DNA from: Bacteroidales bacterium UBA2559
Lineage (GTDB): Bacteria; Bacteroidota; Bacteroidia; Bacteroidales; Bacteroidaceae
Assembly (NCBI GenBank): GCA_002340405.1
Contig: DDLZ01000094.1
Span: forward strand, 1-9,504
Length of the DNA stretch: 9,504 nt
Reading direction: 5' to 3'
The position numbers were made by a program, and so were the translations under genes. The notes beneath the pieces were generated by a model. It did no database searches and had not been told where the DNA came from. It saw only the letters and a list, made by a program, of their open reading frames with translations. The number at the start of each line of letters is the position of its first letter. Positions within the stretch are counted from its first letter, which is position 1. Below, in pieces: positions 6,215 through 9,504 of the stretch.

Positions 6215-7474
6215 TTATAATCCGGTTGCTACGCTCCACGACGTTTTACGATACTCCTCGTTAAGCGCCTTGTTGTATGTGAACGGGAAATACATGCTCA
6301 AACCGCAGTATTTATCTATTGCTATCTGGAGCGGGTCACCCTCTAAAACGTACGGAGTGGATGCCGCATATTTGATGCATCTCTCTGTCTGAAACAGGAA
6401 CTCATTGAGTAGTGTTGGATCGCTGCACATATGTTCGGCCACATCAACCATATCAAAAAATGTGTGATGGCCGCTGAAACGGTCAAAACATTGCAGACTG
6501 CTCTCATTTATATCAACACTGTCGGGCCATTGGGCAACAATCTTATTGAAGCTGGAAGCAAGTTTGTCCAATTCGGCCGTTTTAACCAGCGATATACCTC
6601 CCGTACGCTCCCAGCCTGACTTGCGGTCATAGTGTTCAAAGAATTTTTTACATACGTTATTCATGTCGCCTTCCATCATGAAGGGAGTAGTCTCATAGTA
6701 AGGGAACCCCTGCCCCAGAATTTCAACCGATGAGGAGACAAAATATTCTGTTTTATTTCTCAAAGCATATGCTACCTCAACGCATCCCATGTAGCAGGCA
6801 TCAAAAATTATAAATTCGAACTCATTGTCGGGAATGACAGCCGCCAATTCATCCAATTCAATGCATAGATAGTTTCCGTTTGCATCTTTTTCAAATCCGA
6901 AAGTCTTGGTCGGAGCAAACGGGTCGCGTATATCCGGTATCCTCTCATAGATTGGCGATAAAGCTTGCCGGCCGTCACGTGCAGGGGCATAACCCAGGTT
7001 CCATGCCACGTTGTGGAGTTGTGACTTGGGTATCCAACCGGTTCCATGGGACCACATAAGCAATCCGTACTTGTCGGCAGGCCATCGGTGTTTGACCTCG
7101 CGGAATATCATTTCAAATGTGTCGGCACTTGATGAATTGAGCTCGGGAAACACCTTTATTGTGTCAATTTTTTCAAATTTGACGTTCAGCAGCATCGGCT
7201 TGGCTTTTAAACGGTCCACATATACTATCAGATTAGCTTTGTACGGCATTTTGCTGACAGACATCTTCATCTGATTGATATTATCGTCCACATATCCGTT
7301 CAGATTGTTATCGGCAGCCATATAGACAAATACGGTGCGAGAAGTAACATCATCGACATATATTATATTCTCCCTGATGCATGAGCCCAACAGCACCGTC
7401 AGCATCAATACCGGGACCGTAACAGTAAATATATTCTTGACTTTCATCCGCACATTTTTAATTGCTTTATCCAT
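6215..7474 (-). CDS. C11 (clostripain-like) cysteine peptidase, lipoprotein
   Basis: The product has 419 residues. An N-terminal hydrophobic segment ends in a lipobox, LLGS-Cys32, so the mature protein should be lipid-anchored in the envelope. The peptidase C11 core is clear: 'TVFVYMAADNNLNGYVDDNINQM' (47-69), the catalytic His in WSHGTGW (His143), and the catalytic Cys in FDACYMG (Cys227), with Asp225 nearby. Clostripain-type enzymes usually cut after Arg or Lys, and some mature by self-cleavage; neither can be proven here. Met10 (base 7447) is an alternative start and gives a more typical 22-residue signal before the lipobox Cys. The gene begins 23 bases after the beta-helix gene stop, with no promoter between, so the two are probably co-transcribed. 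A terminator candidate follows. The few residues after the Cys (IREN) are not a strong acidic surface-export signal. Confidence 0.9.
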   Translation of the reverse strand: MDKAIKNVRMKVKNIFTVTVPVLMLTVLLGSCIRENIIYVDDVTSRTVFVYMAADNNLNGYVDDNINQMKMSVSKMPYKANLIVYVDRLKAKPMLLNVKFEKIDTIKVFPELNSSSADTFEMIFREVKHRWPADKYGLLMWSHGTGWIPKSQLHNVAWNLGYAPARDGRQALSPIYERIPDIRDPFAPTKTFGFEKDANGNYLCIELDELAAVIPDNEFEFIIFDACYMGCVEVAYALRNKTEYFVSSSVEILGQGFPYYETTPFMMEGDMNNVCKKFFEHYDRKSGWERTGGISLVKTAELDKLASSFNKIVAQWPDSVDINESSLQCFDRFSGHHTFFDMVDVAEHMCSDPTLLNEFLFQTERCIKYAASTPYVLEGDPLQIAIDKYCGLSMYFPFTYNKALNEEYRKTSWSVATGL

Positions 7475-7497
7475 GGCAACGGTTTTGAGAGGCTATA

Positions 7498-8790
7498 TTA
7501 CCTGATCGGACGGAGAATGCCGCCTCCGCCAAGTTTAAACTCTCTTCCACCAAGGGCCAGGTTTGCGGAATCATCGGCATCGTAGTAGATATCCTTTTTA
7601 CTGCGGATACTTTTAATGCCTTTTTCAACCGACTCTTCAAATTCAATCGATGTCAACCATGAGGAGTCTCCCGAGGTCCAGGATGCTCCTTTTGCTATGT
7701 AGAGTCGCACTTCGGCGCTCATATTGCCACTATTATTAATGGTTCCGCTCAGTGATGAACCCTTTTCAAGTTTAAGAAAAACCGAACTTATACTGTCAAC
7801 AAGCACATTTCCGCTAAGTCTCTGCTTTGAAGCATGAAGTGTGACATGCCCTCCGTTGCTGCCCTGCACTCCCCAGTCATTTCCGGAAGCAACTAAAAGA
7901 TCGTTCGAACCAAGCGATACGGAGTTAGCAGTAAGGTAAATCTCGGCATATGTATTCGAAACATAGAAAAGCGGTCCTTGTTTAACCCTGATACGGGAAT
8001 CGGATATATCCAGCAATCCTTTTTCTTTATCGGTCCTTTCATCGGGTGTATAAATAAGAAATCCGATATAATTAAGACTAGCAAGTTCGCATTCGGAGAT
8101 TTTAATCTTACCTGCCCCCTCAACCGAGGCAATCTGTGAGCCTCCTGACTCCATGCGGCATTTAAGAGCTTCTATTTCACCCGATGAACTGAAAATCGGT
8201 GAGCCGATTCCCATCGTACCGCCTCTAAGATTCAATGCAGAGGTTAAACTTCCTGATATACGCGATACTACGGCAGGACTCTGGTTGCCTGCAGTCGTAA
8301 CTGTTGCGTTCTCAATCTCCAAACGGCCTTCTCCAAGCGACTGTGCGCCGGCCGAACGGTCTCTAGAGGTATTTACCAGACCCTCTTTGACTCTTATTAC
8401 AGTTCCCGGACCAAATGATGAGACTCCCGTCGCCAAAGGAGCATGTACATTGATTGTACACTTTTCCAGAAAAATTGAACTGCGGTTTGTAGCAAGTATG
8501 GCCGAATTGGTCCCGTACAGAGTTAAATCGGAAAATGATGATGCCTCGCCTCCGGTCTTGTTAGCTCTGATAAAGGTCAGGATGAGATCAGCCCCGTTTG
8601 TCGCCATAACGACACTCTGATTCATGCCCAGTGATTCGAGGGTAACGTACGAGCGGTAAACCTCTTTGTTCTTTTCACTGTTTCCGTCAACTATATAGGT
8701 GGCATCAAGAGTAACATTCTGAGCCGAAGCAGAAAGAGCAACGGCGCCAAATAACAGAAACGCTGAAATATATAAGGAACTTACCTTCAT
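7498..8790 (-). CDS. Secreted right-handed beta-helix protein, function unknown
   Basis: The product has 430 residues when started at the ATG at 8790, where a clean signal peptide begins (MKVSS, hydrophobic core, ASA-Q, cleavage near residue 23). The frame stays open upstream to an ATG at 8922, but those 44 codons cross the divergent promoters and put 44 residues before the signal peptide, so I reject that start. The mature part is a chain of short beta-strands rich in Ser, Thr, Asn and Gly with regular turns, typical of parallel beta-helix (pectate-lyase-like) proteins. Examples are 'LTLYGTNSAILATNRSSIFL' (89-108), 'GPLFYVSNTYAEIYL' (272-286) and 'DWGVQGSNGGHVTL' (305-318). Similar uncharacterised adhesin-like proteins with GPLFYV and GSNGG segments exist in gut bacteria, as far as I recall. 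No catalytic motif is visible. It may bind glycans or serve as a surface scaffold; this is inference. It heads an operon with the C11 protease. Confidence 0.8.
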   Translation of the reverse strand: MKVSSLYISAFLLFGAVALSASAQNVTLDATYIVDGNSEKNKEVYRSYVTLESLGMNQSVVMATNGADLILTFIRANKTGGEASSFSDLTLYGTNSAILATNRSSIFLEKCTINVHAPLATGVSSFGPGTVIRVKEGLVNTSRDRSAGAQSLGEGRLEIENATVTTAGNQSPAVVSRISGSLTSALNLRGGTMGIGSPIFSSSGEIEALKCRMESGGSQIASVEGAGKIKISECELASLNYIGFLIYTPDERTDKEKGLLDISDSRIRVKQGPLFYVSNTYAEIYLTANSVSLGSNDLLVASGNDWGVQGSNGGHVTLHASKQRLSGNVLVDSISSVFLKLEKGSSLSGTINNSGNMSAEVRLYIAKGASWTSGDSSWLTSIEFEESVEKGIKSIRSKKDIYYDADDSANLALGGREFKLGGGGILRPIR

Positions 8791-8803
8791 TGAGAGAAAT
8801 ATT

Positions 8804-8835
8804 TTCGGTAAAGATAGCTTTAATTTGTAAATTTG
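8804..8835 (+). promoter_or_regulatory. Promoter for the M3 peptidase gene
   Basis: TAAATTTG (8828-8835) matches TAnnTTTG at all fixed positions. Twenty bases upstream is TTCG (8804-8807), three of four matches to the -33 TTTG. Transcription would start near 8839-8842, giving a leader of about 30 bases before the ATG at 8870. Confidence 0.6.
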
Positions 8836-8840
8836 CCGAA
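8809..8840 (-). promoter_or_regulatory. Promoter for the beta-helix/C11 operon
   Basis: On the minus strand, TTCG (8840-8837) is followed after 20 bases by TATCTTTA (8816-8809), one mismatch to TAnnTTTG. It mirrors the plus-strand promoter about base 8822. The leader to the ATG at 8790 would be only about 10-15 bases. It is weaker than its partner and inferred mainly from position and symmetry. Confidence 0.4.
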
Positions 8841-8869
8841 GATTAAACAAAATAACCATATTTATATTT

Positions 8870-9504
8870 ATGAAGACAAAATTATTTTTTTCAGCGATAC
8901 TGATTTTATTCGCATCATGCAATATGAATAAAAACCCGTTACTGCAGGATTCTACGCTACCCTACGGAGCACCTGCCTTTGATAAGATAGAAGTAGATCA
9001 TTACCTGCCCGCATTCAAACAGGCGATCAGTGAAGGCAAAGCCGAAGTTGATGCCATAGTGAACAACCCTGAGGCCCCTACTTTCAGCAACACCATCGAA
9101 TCTTTGGAATATGCCGGAGACAGATTGAATAAGATAAGCGCCATATTCTATAATCTTTTGGAGGCCGATGCCAATGAACGTCTGCAGGAGATAGCCGAGG
9201 AGTTATCCCCCATGATGACTGAATTTTCAATGTATGTGAGTCTCAATCCCGAACTTTTCAGCCGTGTGAAACAGGTTTATGAGCAACGGGCTGCTCTGCA
9301 GTTGGATCCCGCACAGATGAAGCTGCTCACCGATACCTACAAATCTTTTGAGAGGTCAGGTGCCAATCTGAATGACGAGCAGAAAAAGGAATTTGCCGCC
9401 ATCGAAGAAGAACTGTCACTGATGACATTGCAGTTCAAGAGAAACCAGCTTGCTTCGACTAACGCCTTCACCATGCACATAACCGATCCGGCCGACCTTG
9501 CCGG
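8870..9504 (+). CDS. dcp: M3-family peptidase lipoprotein, Dcp-like (N-terminal part, runs off window)
   Basis: The frame is open from the ATG at 8870 to the window edge, 211 complete codons. Residues 1-17 are a lipoprotein signal: MKTK, a hydrophobic core, then LFAS-Cys17 (Phe rather than the commoner Leu at -3). The mature start shows 'LPYGAPAFDKIEVDHYLPAFKQAI' and 'NNPEAPTFSNTIESLEYAGDRLNKISAIF', the characteristic N-terminal helical region of Dcp/oligopeptidase A-type M3 metallopeptidases. These remove dipeptides from the C-terminus of peptides. The zinc-binding HEXXH motif lies well downstream and is not in this window, so activity cannot be confirmed. Unlike the cytoplasmic E. coli enzyme, this one is predicted to be envelope-anchored. 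No acidic surface-export signal follows the Cys (NMNKN), which suggests the periplasmic face. It is divergent from the beta-helix/C11 operon and has its own promoter. Confidence 0.88.
   Translation, partial: MKTKLFFSAILILFASCNMNKNPLLQDSTLPYGAPAFDKIEVDHYLPAFKQAISEGKAEVDAIVNNPEAPTFSNTIESLEYAGDRLNKISAIFYNLLEADANERLQEIAEELSPMMTEFSMYVSLNPELFSRVKQVYEQRAALQLDPAQMKLLTDTYKSFERSGANLNDEQKKEFAAIEEELSLMTLQFKRNQLASTNAFTMHITDPADLA

Larger units (their letters stand above)
8801..8843. repeat. Inverted repeat spanning the divergent promoters
   Basis: Bases 8804-8812 (TTCGGTAAA) mirror 8832-8840 (TTTGCCGAA) with one mismatch, and 8801-8802 with 8842-8843 extend the symmetry. The arms are separated by 19 bases. 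The arms coincide with promoter elements on both strands, so the symmetry may come from the promoters themselves or from a regulator site. Confidence 0.6.

Noticed and set aside
8791..8922. 44-codon upstream extension of the beta-helix gene (start at 8922)
   Set aside because: It overlaps the divergent promoters and the start of the M3 peptidase gene, is rich in Lys, Asn and Ile like AT-rich non-coding DNA, and would place 44 residues before a clean signal peptide. The ATG at 8790 is the better start.

Overview
The window looks like a piece of chromosome from an anaerobic member of the Bacteroidota, probably the order Bacteroidales. Three things point there. Promoter-like sites match the Bacteroides consensus (TTTG, about 19-21 bases, then TAnnTTTG). 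Starts generally lack a Shine-Dalgarno sequence. The gene families are typical of that group: a GH115 alpha-glucuronidase, a C11 (clostripain-like) lipoprotein protease, a lipoprotein M3 peptidase, and oxygen-sensitive sulfur-assimilation genes. I cannot name the genus.

Layout. Bases 1-354 are the 3' end of an SGNH/GDSL-type hydrolase. After a 101-base gap holding two hairpins, a small exported glycine-rich protein of unknown function follows (456-1127, +). It converges, with only 3 bases between stop codons, on a large exported GH115 xylan alpha-glucuronidase (1131-3683, -), which has its own near-perfect Bacteroides-type promoter. Next is a tight three-gene operon on the minus strand (6077 down to 3754): a COG1900/DUF39 homocysteine synthesis protein, an NIL-domain protein with two [4Fe-4S] motifs, and a COG2122/UPF0280 protein. 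These three families were linked in methanogenic archaea to making homocysteine from aspartate semialdehyde and sulfide. A good terminator candidate separates this operon from a second minus-strand pair (8790 down to 6215) encoding a secreted beta-helix protein and a C11 cysteine protease lipoprotein. The pair is divergent from the 5' part of a Dcp-like M3 peptidase lipoprotein (8870 to the window end, +). The 79-base divergent region carries two mirror-image promoters inside an inverted repeat.

How it fits together. The window is a patchwork of short transcription units rather than one large system. The GH115 gene (and possibly the upstream hydrolase) belongs to hemicellulose use in the cell envelope; no SusC/SusD pair is visible here. 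The sulfur operon is cytoplasmic and would feed methionine synthesis under anoxic, sulfide-containing conditions. The right-hand third encodes envelope proteins, including two predicted peptidase lipoproteins. I found no RNA genes, CRISPR arrays, insertion sequences or phage genes, and no gene-free stretch longer than about 140 bases. Nothing clearly amounts to a wholly new system. The best leads are the sulfur operon in a bacterial host, the beta-helix/C11 pair, the symmetrical divergent promoter and the strong palindrome just upstream of the glycine-rich gene.
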